Source: Niabella pedocola
Lineage (GTDB): Bacteria > Bacteroidota > Bacteroidia > Chitinophagales > Chitinophagaceae
Assembly (NCBI RefSeq): GCF_021044425.1
Contig: NZ_JAJNEC010000005.1
Location: 2,046,001-2,110,000 of the forward strand
Length of the DNA: 64,000 nt
Direction of reading: 5' to 3'
Shown: one piece after another, positions 55,057 through 63,169 of the stretch
Layout of the letters: the number at the start of each line of letters is the position of its first letter
Numbering within the stretch: position 1 is the first letter of the stretch
Notes under the pieces: model-generated
The model's database searches: none
Seen by the model: only the letters and a program-made list of their open reading frames with translations
Told to the model about the DNA's origin: nothing
Program-made: the position numbers and the translations under genes

Positions 55057-55707
55057 TTATATAACACTTTTTGCTTCTGATCCTGTTACCGTTTTACCTA
55101 ACGCACCAAATTCGTGAAGATCACCAAATACCTCAATGCGTATGGATTGATCAAGTCCTCCAACACGAACCGGATCAAAGCCTGTATCAAGAATCAATTG
55201 CTCCACCAGGCCATCAATACTGGAATCACCTGTAGCATAAAAAAGGACGGATCTTTCGGGCGATTGAAACGCAGTATTAGCCAATGACGCCGCACCCAGT
55301 GTTCCGAGGGCTTTTGCGAGCTTTGCATTACGGGGAAGCGAAGCTGCATTAATTTCGCCTGCTGATTCGTTTTGTGCAATAATTTTTTTAAACCCGCCAT
55401 TTTCATCAGGCGCAATGGGATTGGAGGGATCCACAATGATTTTGCCTTCTAAATCCCCGGCATATTGCTTTATAAATCCTGCAATGGAGCCAAAAGGAAT
55501 CGAAAGAACCACAATATCAGCCTCTTTTACGGCAGCCGGTATTTCTTCCGGCCTGGCTGAAACGCCCCATCGTGCTGAAAGTTCTTTGGCTTTTGCTATG
55601 TTTCTGTCCGCAGCAATAAAGGGGCGATTGGACTTTGCCAGGTTGGCCGCTATTGCCTGTCCGATATTGCCTAAGCCTACTATAGCTACTTTAGAAGTTG
55701 TTGTCAT
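55057..55707 (-). CDS. NADP-binding oxidoreductase, F420-dependent NADP reductase-like
   Basis: This is a 216-residue Rossmann-fold protein. It has the dinucleotide motif VGLGNIGQAIAANLAKS (10-26), a segment ADRNIAKAKEL that may bind the NADP phosphate, DIVVLSIPFGSI and KIIVDPSNPIAP. It resembles the COG2085 group that includes F420H2:NADP oxidoreductase. Bacteroidota lack F420, so the natural substrate is unknown. It is a likely operon partner of the ConA-like gene 19 bp downstream. The divergence from the Crp-type gene's block suggests possible but unproven control by it. Confidence 0.8.
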   Translation of the reverse strand: MTTTSKVAIVGLGNIGQAIAANLAKSNRPFIAADRNIAKAKELSARWGVSARPEEIPAAVKEADIVVLSIPFGSIAGFIKQYAGDLEGKIIVDPSNPIAPDENGGFKKIIAQNESAGEINAASLPRNAKLAKALGTLGAASLANTAFQSPERSVLFYATGDSSIDGLVEQLILDTGFDPVRVGGLDQSIRIEVFGDLHEFGALGKTVTGSEAKSVI

Positions 55708-55810
55708 ACTGTTTCTTTTTTGAATAATACAATGAATTTAACAAAGCAAATTTCAGCACGAACAGACCTCCGCTCCAATGACCTGCATCAAGAAACAGTA
55801 TTGATCTGGT

Positions 55811-56419
55811 TTAAGGTTTTTTCTTCGCCATCTTATTCCGCAACCGGCTTAAAAACTCCGGCGTAATGCCTAAAAAAGAAGCGATCTGCGTTTGTGACAA
55901 GCGGTTGGACAGGTGCGCGTATACCTGCATAAAGGAAAGATAACGTTCCTCAGCGGTAGAGCTAATGTTCTGCAAAAGGCGATCTTGCAGCGTGACATAG
56001 CTGTTTTCTATGAGCACCCGGAAGATTCGGTCAAATTTGGGAGCGAGGGTATAAAGTAAAATCAGGTTATCATAATTGATCTGTAAAAGTATGGTGTCTT
56101 CCAGGGCGTCGATATTTAATGCCGATGGTTTTCTGCCATGAAAGCTGCCAATATCCACCGTCCACCAATTTTCTGCCGCAAACTGGATAATATGGGTGTT
56201 CCCTTTATCGTCAATTTTATACATTCGCAAGCATCCCCGAACAACAAAGCTAAATTCATTGCATACATTTCCTTCCTGGAGCACATATTGCCTTTTACGA
56301 TACAGCCGCGGTTTGAAAAGCGATGTAACCAGGTTGGTTTCCCCTGCATTTAAAGGGATCAATGCATTAAAATAGTTAATTAGCGGCTCTGCGGAAGCTT
56401 GTATTAAGTTCTCTTTCAT
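55811..56419 (-). CDS. Crp/Fnr-family transcriptional regulator
   Basis: This is a 202-residue protein with a cyclic-nucleotide-binding-type jelly roll (RKRQYVLQEGNVCNEFSFVVRGCLRMYKIDDKGNTHIIQFAAENWW, about 37-90). A short C-terminal HTH reads LSQTQIASFLGITPEFLSRLRNKM. This is the Bacteroidota Crp/Fnr subtype; most members probably do not bind cAMP. It lies upstream of the NADP-binding and ConA-like genes on the same strand, with 103 bp between, and may control them. Confidence 0.9.
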   Translation of the reverse strand: MKENLIQASAEPLINYFNALIPLNAGETNLVTSLFKPRLYRKRQYVLQEGNVCNEFSFVVRGCLRMYKIDDKGNTHIIQFAAENWWTVDIGSFHGRKPSALNIDALEDTILLQINYDNLILLYTLAPKFDRIFRVLIENSYVTLQDRLLQNISSTAEERYLSFMQVYAHLSNRLSQTQIASFLGITPEFLSRLRNKMAKKKP

Positions 56420-56723
56420 TTAACCGGGATGTAATTTCTATGCCAAATTTAGGGCTGTCAGTGTAAAAAATCTCCGAAAAGGAAAAAGGTTTTCTCTCAA
56501 AACCAGCTATGGGCTAAATAACCTCGCACTGGTTTCTGCCTGGTACCAAAGACGATGGATTAAATAAAATTTTACTGAATAGCTATTTGTGATCAATAAC
56601 TTTTTGCAATTGCCGCGCACCGGACCGCAGTTTGTCCGCTTCCTGATTCATAGGGCCCTGTTTTTCAATCGGTCAAGGTTCTTTTATCGCTCTGTACTTT
56701 TGCAATAACCGTTGCAGCAAATG
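56420..56723. other. Gene-free stretch upstream of the Crp-type gene
   Basis: No open frame with coding character is seen in these 304 bp. Short pieces on the minus strand look protein-like (Ala/Leu-rich) but are interrupted, so this is probably decayed coding DNA. Confidence 0.35.
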
Positions 56724-56843
56724 CTATGCCGCCGCAGCTTCCAGCGATGGATAAAGAGCGTTAAATAAGTCGGCTACGAGGTCTGCCGGTGATTCTGCTA
56801 TCTGCGTTGCAGCTTTGCTGACAACACTTTTCTGAACAGGCAT
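56724..56843 (-). CDS. Very small ORF (39 residues), uncertain
   Basis: The ORF starts ATG with MPVQKSVVSKAATQIAESPA and ends Ala-rich before TAG. It follows the 36-residue membrane ORF by 6 bp. Composition is protein-like and amphipathic, but nothing supports expression. It could be the start of a decayed longer gene. Confidence 0.25.
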   Translation of the reverse strand: MPVQKSVVSKAATQIAESPADLVADLFNALYPSLEAAAA

Positions 56844-56849
56844 TACGAT

Positions 56850-56960
56850 TTAACTGAAATCCACTTTCACCAGCACAAATATTATCAATGCTATAATCCA
56901 TAATATATCAAGAATAAGGAAGAAAATAAGCGTATTGTATAGGGTAAATATCTTTTTCAT
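56850..56960 (-). CDS. Very small membrane ORF (36 residues), uncertain
   Basis: The ORF reads MKKIFTLYNTLIFFLILDIL followed by more hydrophobic residues and a short VKVDFS tail. It is one clean transmembrane helix with a positive N-terminus, like known small regulatory membrane peptides. It is not recognised as a family. It sits between the relic AraC fragment and a 39-residue ORF. Confidence 0.35.
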   Translation of the reverse strand: MKKIFTLYNTLIFFLILDILWIIALIIFVLVKVDFS

Positions 56961-56964
56961 ACAT

Positions 56965-57060
56965 TAAAATGCTTTTTATCATCTGATAGTTCAAGTCCGA
57001 TTTCAATAGTGCTGTTTCCAAAAAATCCCGTTGTTCATCAGTAATATTAAATGACCGCAC
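56965..57060 (-). pseudogene. Relic fragment of an AraC-type regulator gene
   Basis: The minus strand encodes ITDEQRDFLETALLKS, then a one-base deletion, then the equivalent of GLELSDDKK. The intact AraC gene at 59885-60499 encodes ITNEQREFLKIALLKSGLELMDDKK. The similarity covers about 75 bp and both ends are missing. It is a remnant of a second copy of that regulator gene. Confidence 0.65.
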
Positions 57061-57315
57061 TCAATTCTATTTTCCGCCTTTTGCTATCTTATGCTGGATT
57101 CCTTTTACGCGGCTATACTATAAATCCACAGTAAATAAGCGAGCCCACAACTACCAGAATAAAGCTCCGGCAATACGAACAACTATTGTAATGATCCGGG
57201 ATAAAGTTCCCATAGTGTTCATATTTAGCTAATGAAAAAGTAATAAACACCTGACGAAATAAAATATTCACAAATGAGAGGCGACCAGTTGCAATATACA
57301 TTGCAGTAATTAACG

Positions 57316-57534
57316 TTATTCTTTCTGCTTTATGTTTTCCACGTTATGTTTACAAAGCCACTCATCAAATTTATCAGCATGCGGAGCTGCATTGTAATGA
57401 ATGATGGTTGTATCTAATAGCATAATGGTAAAAATGTTTCCGGAACGGATAAACTTTTTTAAACTCTTGCCCGAATGCGCAAAATCATTGAACATCACTG
57501 TATTGCTCTTTGAATTTGAAAATTGATTAGTCAT
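57316..57534 (-). CDS. Small hypothetical protein (72 residues)
   Basis: This is a polar, soluble 72-residue protein. The part after residue 15 (KSLKKFIRSGNIFTIMLLDTTIIHYNAAPHADKFDEWLCKHNVENI) has beta-beta-alpha character and resembles short conserved Bacteroidota proteins of unknown function. The start is taken at the second Met. It has no partner gene close by. Confidence 0.4.
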   Translation of the reverse strand: MTNQFSNSKSNTVMFNDFAHSGKSLKKFIRSGNIFTIMLLDTTIIHYNAAPHADKFDEWLCKHNVENIKQKE

Positions 57535-57747
57535 AAAAAAAACCATTAGTGTTTCATAATCTTTTCAATACCTAAGAAATGAATCCATTAATCCCAACCA
57601 GAACGTAACCAAGCTTGTTTCTGCTTTACATACATATATTTGGAGCAATGAAATAAAAATGATCTCCTCCTTTCCACTTCAATATCACCTGATCTTCATT
57701 GCTGTAGCGCCAGGTCATCTGCCGCTACAAGCAGCCTGAATGAGCGT

Positions 57748-58110
57748 CTATTGTTCATAGCCACTCTTGATGATTGTTGAAATCATTTTAAAACGTTCAT
57801 TCGCTTTTATAGTATTCCGGGAATGGGCCGGAATGATTATGGATTGACCGGTTTGCAGCAAGCTTGAATTGCCATCGATCAGTACTTCAGCCCTTCCATC
57901 TATTATCTGAATAAAAGTATCAAAGGGAGATGTTTTTTCAGACAGCGCCTCTCCGGAATCAAATGAAACAGCGCTGACGTTTCCGGTTGTTTTTCGAATA
58001 ATTGTTTTGATGACAACCGAATTGGGAATATATTCCAATATTTCGACAATAATGAAGACCTTAGCTTTTTCTATTTCCGGATTTTCCAATGCTAGAGAGT
58101 TTAATACCAA
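57748..58110 (-). CDS. Cupin-domain protein
   Basis: This is a 120-residue small cupin. It has SFDSGEALSEKTSPFDTFIQIIDGRAEVLIDG (cupin motif 1 region, with the usual metal His replaced by Lys/Thr positions) and QTGQSIIIPAHSRNTIKANERFKMISTI (motif 2). Such proteins often bind small ligands or act as sensors. With a poor set of metal ligands, a binding role is more likely than catalysis. It is a single gene. Confidence 0.75.
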   Translation of the reverse strand: MVLNSLALENPEIEKAKVFIIVEILEYIPNSVVIKTIIRKTTGNVSAVSFDSGEALSEKTSPFDTFIQIIDGRAEVLIDGNSSLLQTGQSIIIPAHSRNTIKANERFKMISTIIKSGYEQ

Positions 58111-58218
58111 TAAATTTAATAAAAATGACAGGGGGGTTAAGACCTGCCATTTTTTTTCACGTATCTCAACGTGTTACAATAATGGGTGTTTTATTGTATA
58201 TGGATAACACAGGATGGT

Positions 58219-58443
58219 TTATAATTTAGAGAGGTTCCCCTTTGCAATGATTCCCATTACCTCTTCCGGCTTTTTATCAAGTCTTGCAGAAACTCTTTTA
58301 ACAAGTTCTGTTTCCTTTCCTGTTTCGTACTTAAGATCATCCGTTGTCAGTTGTGGAAATTTAGTTTTAAGATTTTTAGATTGTACAGACCAATCCCCCG
58401 TAATTTTAAAGCTTTTATTTGCTTTGTCGTTCATTGTATTCAT
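58219..58443 (-). CDS. CsbD-like small stress protein
   Basis: This is a protein of about 74 residues with the CsbD pattern: FKITGDWSVQSKNLKTKFPQLTTDDLKYETGKETELVKRVSARLDKKPEEVMGII. CsbD proteins are abundant, disordered-to-helical general stress proteins of unclear role. The start at Met 12 of the open frame is preferred. It is a single gene near the cupin and histidine kinase genes. Confidence 0.75.
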   Translation of the reverse strand: MNTMNDKANKSFKITGDWSVQSKNLKTKFPQLTTDDLKYETGKETELVKRVSARLDKKPEEVMGIIAKGNLSKL

Positions 58444-58731
58444 TTTAGAAATTTTATTTTGTGAAAGAATTTTCACAAATCAAAGGTGCAGTTATTTATA
58501 CGGCAGGTTATTACACACTTGTTCTAAAAAGTTACATCATTCACAGGTAATGGCTTCGGAGAGACTTAATAAAATCATTTATTGTTGCTATCAGAAACGT
58601 TCCTGTGCCGGATCTTTTATAAAAGGACAGTAGGTAGATTGCACTTACCTGGCTATAAGCTAAAAAATCAATGAACAGATAAATTTGGCCGCTCATCATC
58701 AACGCCGATTTTTATCGGATACATCTATAAT

Positions 58732-59496
58732 TCAATCAGCGATTTCCGGAACGATGAAAAAAGGTTTTTTAAATAATAGAATAAACCGGGTGCCTTTTAG
58801 TAATTCTGATTCTACTTTTACCTTTACGTGATTAGAAATCAGTATATCGTAAGCAACTGCCAGTCCTAACCCCAGTCCTCCTGGTCTTTTTGTAAAAAAC
58901 GGACTGAAAATGTTCTTCAGATCATCTTTAGAAATACCGCAGCCATTATCCTCTATTTGTATTATATATCCCTCATCAATTGTTTTTGTCAAAAGACTTA
59001 ATTTGCCATTATCTGTGGGCATAGCATCAATTGCGTTGATGATAATATTGGTAATGGCGAGGCACATCTGAGACCTGTTAAGTATAATTGCACAGCGCTG
59101 TTTGTCGTAATTTTTATTTACTTTAATCTGCTTTAATAGAATCCTGTCGGCAGTGAGGGCCAGTGCCTCATCTAATAACTTATAAACGGCATTATATTGT
59201 TCGGTTGGTTCATCTGTATCCCGGAAATTAAGTAAATTTTTTAGGAGGCCATCAATCCTTTCCGAGCTCCGGTCAATAATATTCAGAAAGGGAATCAATC
59301 GGTCATCAGAAATTCCCGATTTTAAAATATGCAGCGATAGATTGATATTCGTCAATGGGTTCCGGATCTCATGTGCCAATACAGAAATAAACCGTTTAGG
59401 AATGGTTTGTTCCCCCAATGCGGTTGAGGCATTATCCTCAATTGCTGATTTCATTTTTTTAAATTTATATAAATTACTTTTTATTGGTTCAGACAA
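58732..59496 (-). CDS. Soluble sensor histidine kinase without a recognisable sensor domain
   Basis: This is a 254-residue protein with HisKA (VLAHEIRNPLTNINLSL, phospho-accepting His about 42) and HATPase_c (N-box NIIINAIDAMP, G1 IEDNGCGIS, F-box FSPFFTKRPGGLGLGLAVAYDI). The first 30 residues hold no sensor or membrane segment. It starts 7 bp after a 83-residue single-span membrane protein gene, which may supply the membrane link. No response regulator gene is adjacent. Confidence 0.88.
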   Translation of the reverse strand: MSEPIKSNLYKFKKMKSAIEDNASTALGEQTIPKRFISVLAHEIRNPLTNINLSLHILKSGISDDRLIPFLNIIDRSSERIDGLLKNLLNFRDTDEPTEQYNAVYKLLDEALALTADRILLKQIKVNKNYDKQRCAIILNRSQMCLAITNIIINAIDAMPTDNGKLSLLTKTIDEGYIIQIEDNGCGISKDDLKNIFSPFFTKRPGGLGLGLAVAYDILISNHVKVKVESELLKGTRFILLFKKPFFIVPEIAD

Positions 59497-59503
59497 TACT
59501 GCG

Positions 59504-59755
59504 TTACCGGATGAACTGCATGTTTTTATGATAGTCCAGGACTGTGTGCAGGAGTTTGATTTTATTGGAAATTTTATCCTTTAAGGCATGGTGAAATCTG
59601 ATCATCTTTAATTCAACAAGAGCTGATTCGTAATCTTTTATCGCCGCTTCAAAGAGACCTGCATTTTCATTTCTTCTCGCTTCCCTTAAAATTGGGATGT
59701 TATTCTTTCGAAACAAAAAAGAACGAATTAACACAAAACCAATGGGTAATGACAT
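59504..59755 (-). CDS. Small membrane-anchored TPR-like protein, partner of the histidine kinase
   Basis: This is a protein of about 83 residues. An N-terminal membrane segment (MSLPIGFVLIRSFLF) is followed by a helical hairpin EARRNENAGLFEAAIKDYESALVELK resembling one tetratricopeptide repeat, then a charged helix. The ATG at 59755 is preferred to an in-frame GTG. It is 7 bp upstream of the histidine kinase gene and must be cotranscribed, so it may be a membrane tether or sensor for the otherwise soluble kinase (inference). Confidence 0.55.
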   Translation of the reverse strand: MSLPIGFVLIRSFLFRKNNIPILREARRNENAGLFEAAIKDYESALVELKMIRFHHALKDKISNKIKLLHTVLDYHKNMQFIR

Positions 59756-59884
59756 AATAATGATGATTAAATAGCAACAAAACAAATACACGCAAATATC
59801 GCTTTATTAAATATCCTATCTCTTACAGCTATTTGCGAAAAGGTTATATAATTCACACATAACCAAATTAAAGAAAATCGTCCG

Positions 59885-60499
59885 CTATAAGTTATCCAGC
59901 ATCGACCGCCGTTTATCCTTGAGCTGCTTAAAATGAGAGGGGGTAAGTCCTGTCACCTTTTTGAATTGATTAGACAGATGGGCCACGCTGCTATAATGCA
60001 TCAGATAAGCAATTTCAGTAAGCTTTAGCTCGTTATATACCAGTAATTCTTTTACACGCTCAATTTTATGCGCAATAAAGAATTTTTCGATTGTTATCCC
60101 CTGCACCTCGGAGAAAAGATTAGCCAGGTAGGTATAATTGTAATGCAGCTTATCGCTTAAGTAGCCGGAGAGGTTAACAGCCAAGGGGTCTTCTGAATAA
60201 TGAACCAGTTCAATAATGGCATTTTTTATTTTTTGAATCAGTACGCTTTTTTTATCATCCATAAGTTCAAGCCCCGATTTCAATAGCGCTATCTTCAAAA
60301 ACTCACGTTGTTCATTGGTGATATTTTCGATAACCTCGATCTCTCCCAACTCTATTAATGCGTAATGCAACCCCAATTTAACAAGTTCATCCTTCACCAC
60401 CATTTTGCAACGGATACAAACCATATTTTTAATATATAATTTCAAAAGAGCGGTGTTGGCGTTAATGCCTTCTGCTGCAAATGTACCTACTATTCCCAT
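59885..60499 (-). CDS. AraC-family regulator with N-terminal MxCxxC metal-binding-like segment
   Basis: This is a 204-residue protein. The C-terminal AraC double HTH spans about 105-198 (LTEIAYLMHYSSVAHLSNQFKKVTGLTPSHFKQL). The N-terminus has KNMVCIRCKMVVKDEL, an MxCxxC motif at the place and spacing of heavy-metal-associated (HMA) domains. A TACATTTG -7 element (60478-60485) lies inside the annotated frame, so the true start may be a codon near residue 18-26. A broken copy of the gene lies at 57 kb. Metal or redox sensing is an inference. Confidence 0.78.
   Translation of the reverse strand: MGIVGTFAAEGINANTALLKLYIKNMVCIRCKMVVKDELVKLGLHYALIELGEIEVIENITNEQREFLKIALLKSGLELMDDKKSVLIQKIKNAIIELVHYSEDPLAVNLSGYLSDKLHYNYTYLANLFSEVQGITIEKFFIAHKIERVKELLVYNELKLTEIAYLMHYSSVAHLSNQFKKVTGLTPSHFKQLKDKRRSMLDNL
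60478..60485 (-). promoter_or_regulatory. -7 element within the AraC gene 5' end
   Basis: TACATTTG (TAnnTTTG) on the minus strand starts 14 bp inside the longest AraC reading frame. It argues for a translation start further downstream. Confidence 0.4.
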
Positions 60500-60747
60500 C
60501 CTGATAATTTAAATATCATGCCCGACTTACAATATGCAAGCTAACACAGAGGGTAATCTATGGCAGAAAAGCAGAGTGCTTAAAAACCCTACTGTTCCAA
60601 TCCGAAACACGGGAAACTATCTAAAGCAGTGAGGTGCTGACAGTTATTCTATTGGCAGGTTCAGCGAAGGCTGCATTTTTTAAAAGCCGTGTTAAGTAAT
60701 TATGACGTACGCGAACTCATTCCTGCCCTAGGTTTTAAGAATAACTT

Positions 60748-62349
60748 TCAACGCTTATTTAGCCTGGATTCCTCCAGATCGAGGTTGTTCTCCAGATCTC
60801 TTATCACCTCTTCATCATATAGATTTTCCTCATGTATGCTGTGCAGCCCCAACCTCCGGAGTTGCAATAGCTCAAGCAGAATCTTTTTATTGAGATCCTG
60901 GGCTGAATCCAGGAGGTCTTTTTCGTCTTGTTCTTTACCTGCCGCAGTTGCATTAATAGTTCTGCGAATTTGTTCCATGATGCGTTGTATAGAGCTGTAT
61001 TCCGCCATTTCTGACGAATAATTGGATTCCAGGTATGTGGCCGACTGCCTGGCAAGGCGTAACCGAATGGCATCCATCTGTTCATTTGGGAGAAGGTTCT
61101 CCTTTGCGTCCTCCACCTTAAGAATCCGTAAGAAAACGGGCAGGGTAAGGCCTTGAAAAACCAGCGTTATCAGGATTACCACAAAAGTAATAAACAAGAT
61201 CAGGTTACGGTGTGGAAAACTGCTCCCATTATCCATTGTCAGCGGAATAGTAAGGGCAGCAGCCAGTGAAACTACTCCGCGCATACCGGCCCAGCCAATA
61301 ATAAACGGAAGCTTCCATCCCTGCGTTGGTTCTTTTCTTCTTATGCTGCTGCTCAGGAGACGAGGCAGGAAAAAGGTGAGATAAACCAGGATAATTCTGA
61401 TCAATATAACAATGCCACTAATAAGGAGGCCATATCCAATAGCCTCCTTCAGGGAATAACTTCCAAGCCCTTCCACGATCATAGGCAGTTCCAGACCAAT
61501 GAGGATAAAGACAAAGCCATTCAGCAAAAAAACCAATATATTCCATACCTCCTTATTTTGAAGTCGTGTACGGTAATTAAGAAAATCCTTTGCGTGGGAA
61601 GACAGATACAGTCCTCCGCTAACTACAGCAAGTACCCCGGACCAGTGAAATTCTTCTGCAATAACGTACATCAGGTATGGAGCAATAATAGTTATGGGGG
61701 TAGTCATACGGGATGATTTTGCCCATGAACGAAGTATCCAGAACAGTAAATAGGCCACAACAAGCCCTACAGCAACGCCCATAAATGCAAGCACTGCAAA
61801 ATCGATTGTCGCTTTTCTAAAAACAAACTGATTGGTCAGTATGGCAACTGTTGCGAACCTGAAAACAGTTAGAGAAGCTGCATCATTTACAAGGCTTTCT
61901 CCTTCCAGAATAGTAAGGCCACTCCTCGGCATTTTCATTCCCTTTAATATAGAAGTAGCTGCTACGGCGTCCGGAGGCGAGATAATGCCACCTAGCAAAA
62001 AACCCAACGCGAGCGTAAAATCAGGGATGATCATTATGGATAAATAAGCAACGGCCAGAGATGTGGAAAACACCAGGCCAAACCCCATCGAGAAAATGGA
62101 ACGCTTCCAGGTCAGAAAATTCCTCCAGGAAGTATTCCAGGCTGCTTCAAAAAGCAACGGAGGTAGAAATATCAGGAAGACGATATCGGGATCAATATTG
62201 ACATTAGGAATGCCCGGCACAAAAGAAATACTAAGGCCGCCAATTACCAGAAAAATAGGATAGGACATCTTCACCCGCTCACTTAAAAGATATAACAGCA
62301 CCATAAAAAAGAAGAGAACCAGGACAATCAGAAGATTTTGATGAACCAT
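60748..62349 (-). CDS. Na+/H+ antiporter, CPA1 (NhaP) family
   Basis: This is a 533-residue membrane protein with about twelve hydrophobic segments in the first 420 residues. Conserved CPA1 elements are IDPDIVFLIFLPPLLFEAAW, GGIISPPDAVAATSIL, LEGESLVNDAASLTVF (the ND ion-binding pair near 160) and GWAGMRGVVSLAAALTIP. The last 110 residues form a charged, probably coiled-coil cytoplasmic tail. It exchanges Na+ for H+ across the inner membrane. It is transcribed alone. An AAAGGTA/TACCTTT inverted repeat (62355-62374) lies just before its start. Confidence 0.93.
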   Translation of the reverse strand: MVHQNLLIVLVLFFFMVLLYLLSERVKMSYPIFLVIGGLSISFVPGIPNVNIDPDIVFLIFLPPLLFEAAWNTSWRNFLTWKRSIFSMGFGLVFSTSLAVAYLSIMIIPDFTLALGFLLGGIISPPDAVAATSILKGMKMPRSGLTILEGESLVNDAASLTVFRFATVAILTNQFVFRKATIDFAVLAFMGVAVGLVVAYLLFWILRSWAKSSRMTTPITIIAPYLMYVIAEEFHWSGVLAVVSGGLYLSSHAKDFLNYRTRLQNKEVWNILVFLLNGFVFILIGLELPMIVEGLGSYSLKEAIGYGLLISGIVILIRIILVYLTFFLPRLLSSSIRRKEPTQGWKLPFIIGWAGMRGVVSLAAALTIPLTMDNGSSFPHRNLILFITFVVILITLVFQGLTLPVFLRILKVEDAKENLLPNEQMDAIRLRLARQSATYLESNYSSEMAEYSSIQRIMEQIRRTINATAAGKEQDEKDLLDSAQDLNKKILLELLQLRRLGLHSIHEENLYDEEVIRDLENNLDLEESRLNKR

Positions 62350-62687
62350 CCTTTAAAGGTACACATATACCTTTTCCGGCTTCTGCTTATTTGTGAAAGG
62401 CTTAGGATCAGCAATTAACAGGCAGTTGAAATTTGTTACATTCAATAGCCGACCTAATAACACAATAAAAGTGCATTACGGGCGCATGAGCCCTATATCG
62501 TTAGCTGATAAAATAAATTAGTTGTTACACCCGAAATGTATTACCTTCATAAAGTATACGGGCATAAATACGCCACCATCTAGGATAAGATCAGTTACAA
62601 TATCTATTACACAATAGTTTTTATTTCTCCTCTCCTCTTTTTTGCCGCTTTCATTTTGCCTCATTTTTAACAAAAATATTTATTACA
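62350..62687. other. Intergenic region between the antiporter and RRM genes
   Basis: These are 338 bp between divergent genes. An inverted repeat AAAGGTA-N6-TACCTTT at 62355-62374 overlaps a TACCTTTA near-match to a -7 element for the antiporter. The part before the RRM gene is pyrimidine-rich. No gene is seen. Confidence 0.45.
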
Positions 62688-62957
62688 ATGAACATGTATG
62701 TTTCTAATCTGGGGTTTTATGCCTCAGACGATGATTTACGCGAACTTTTCAGACCTTTTGGTCAGGTGTCCTCAGCAAAAGTAATCATGGACAGGGCCAC
62801 TGGTAAGAGCCGGGGCTTCGGTTTCGTGGAAATGGGTTCTTTAGGGGATGCCGCTTTAGCAATGAGAGAACTGGACGGAAAGGATGTTGAAGGCCGCAGG
62901 ATCAACGTTTCTGCTGCTAATCAAAGAGAAGACCGGTCTGATAAAAGAAGGTGGTAG
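62688..62957 (+). CDS. RNA-recognition-motif (RRM) RNA-binding protein
   Basis: This is an 89-residue protein that is one RRM. RNP2 is MYVSNL (residues 3-8), RNP1 is KSRGFGFVEM (about 39-48), and the rest has the beta-alpha-beta order with ELDGKDVEGRRINVSAANQ. Residues 80-89 are basic and disordered. These small bacterial RRM proteins bind RNA and are often cold-induced. The long pyrimidine-rich leader would fit such control but is not proof. A strong terminator follows. Confidence 0.93.
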   Translation: MNMYVSNLGFYASDDDLRELFRPFGQVSSAKVIMDRATGKSRGFGFVEMGSLGDAALAMRELDGKDVEGRRINVSAANQREDRSDKRRW

Positions 62958-62966
62958 ATAACCAAT

Positions 62967-62991
62967 ATAAGGGGGAGATTGGCCCCCTTAT
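62967..62991 (+). terminator. Rho-independent terminator of the RRM gene
   Basis: ATAAGGGGG and CCCCCTTAT form a 9-bp perfect stem with a 7-nt loop, followed by TTTTTA. It lies 10 bp past the RRM stop codon. Confidence 0.88.
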
Positions 62992-63169
62992 TTTTATATA
63001 AAAAAAATTTGACTAATGACAACCGTAATGATTAAAGCTTTGGTGTTAATGCTACATTAGTGTTTGCATAAAACAGTATAGCAGCATTCTATAAGTCAGG
63101 TAAGTGCTCAGAATTTACATCAGATCATTAAAACGGTTTGCCAATCGTTGAGTAACAAAAAATATTCTG

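Noticed and set aside
57113..57301. 62-codon minus-strand frame
   Set aside because: Looks like chance translation of AT-rich DNA; no domain, no start signal.
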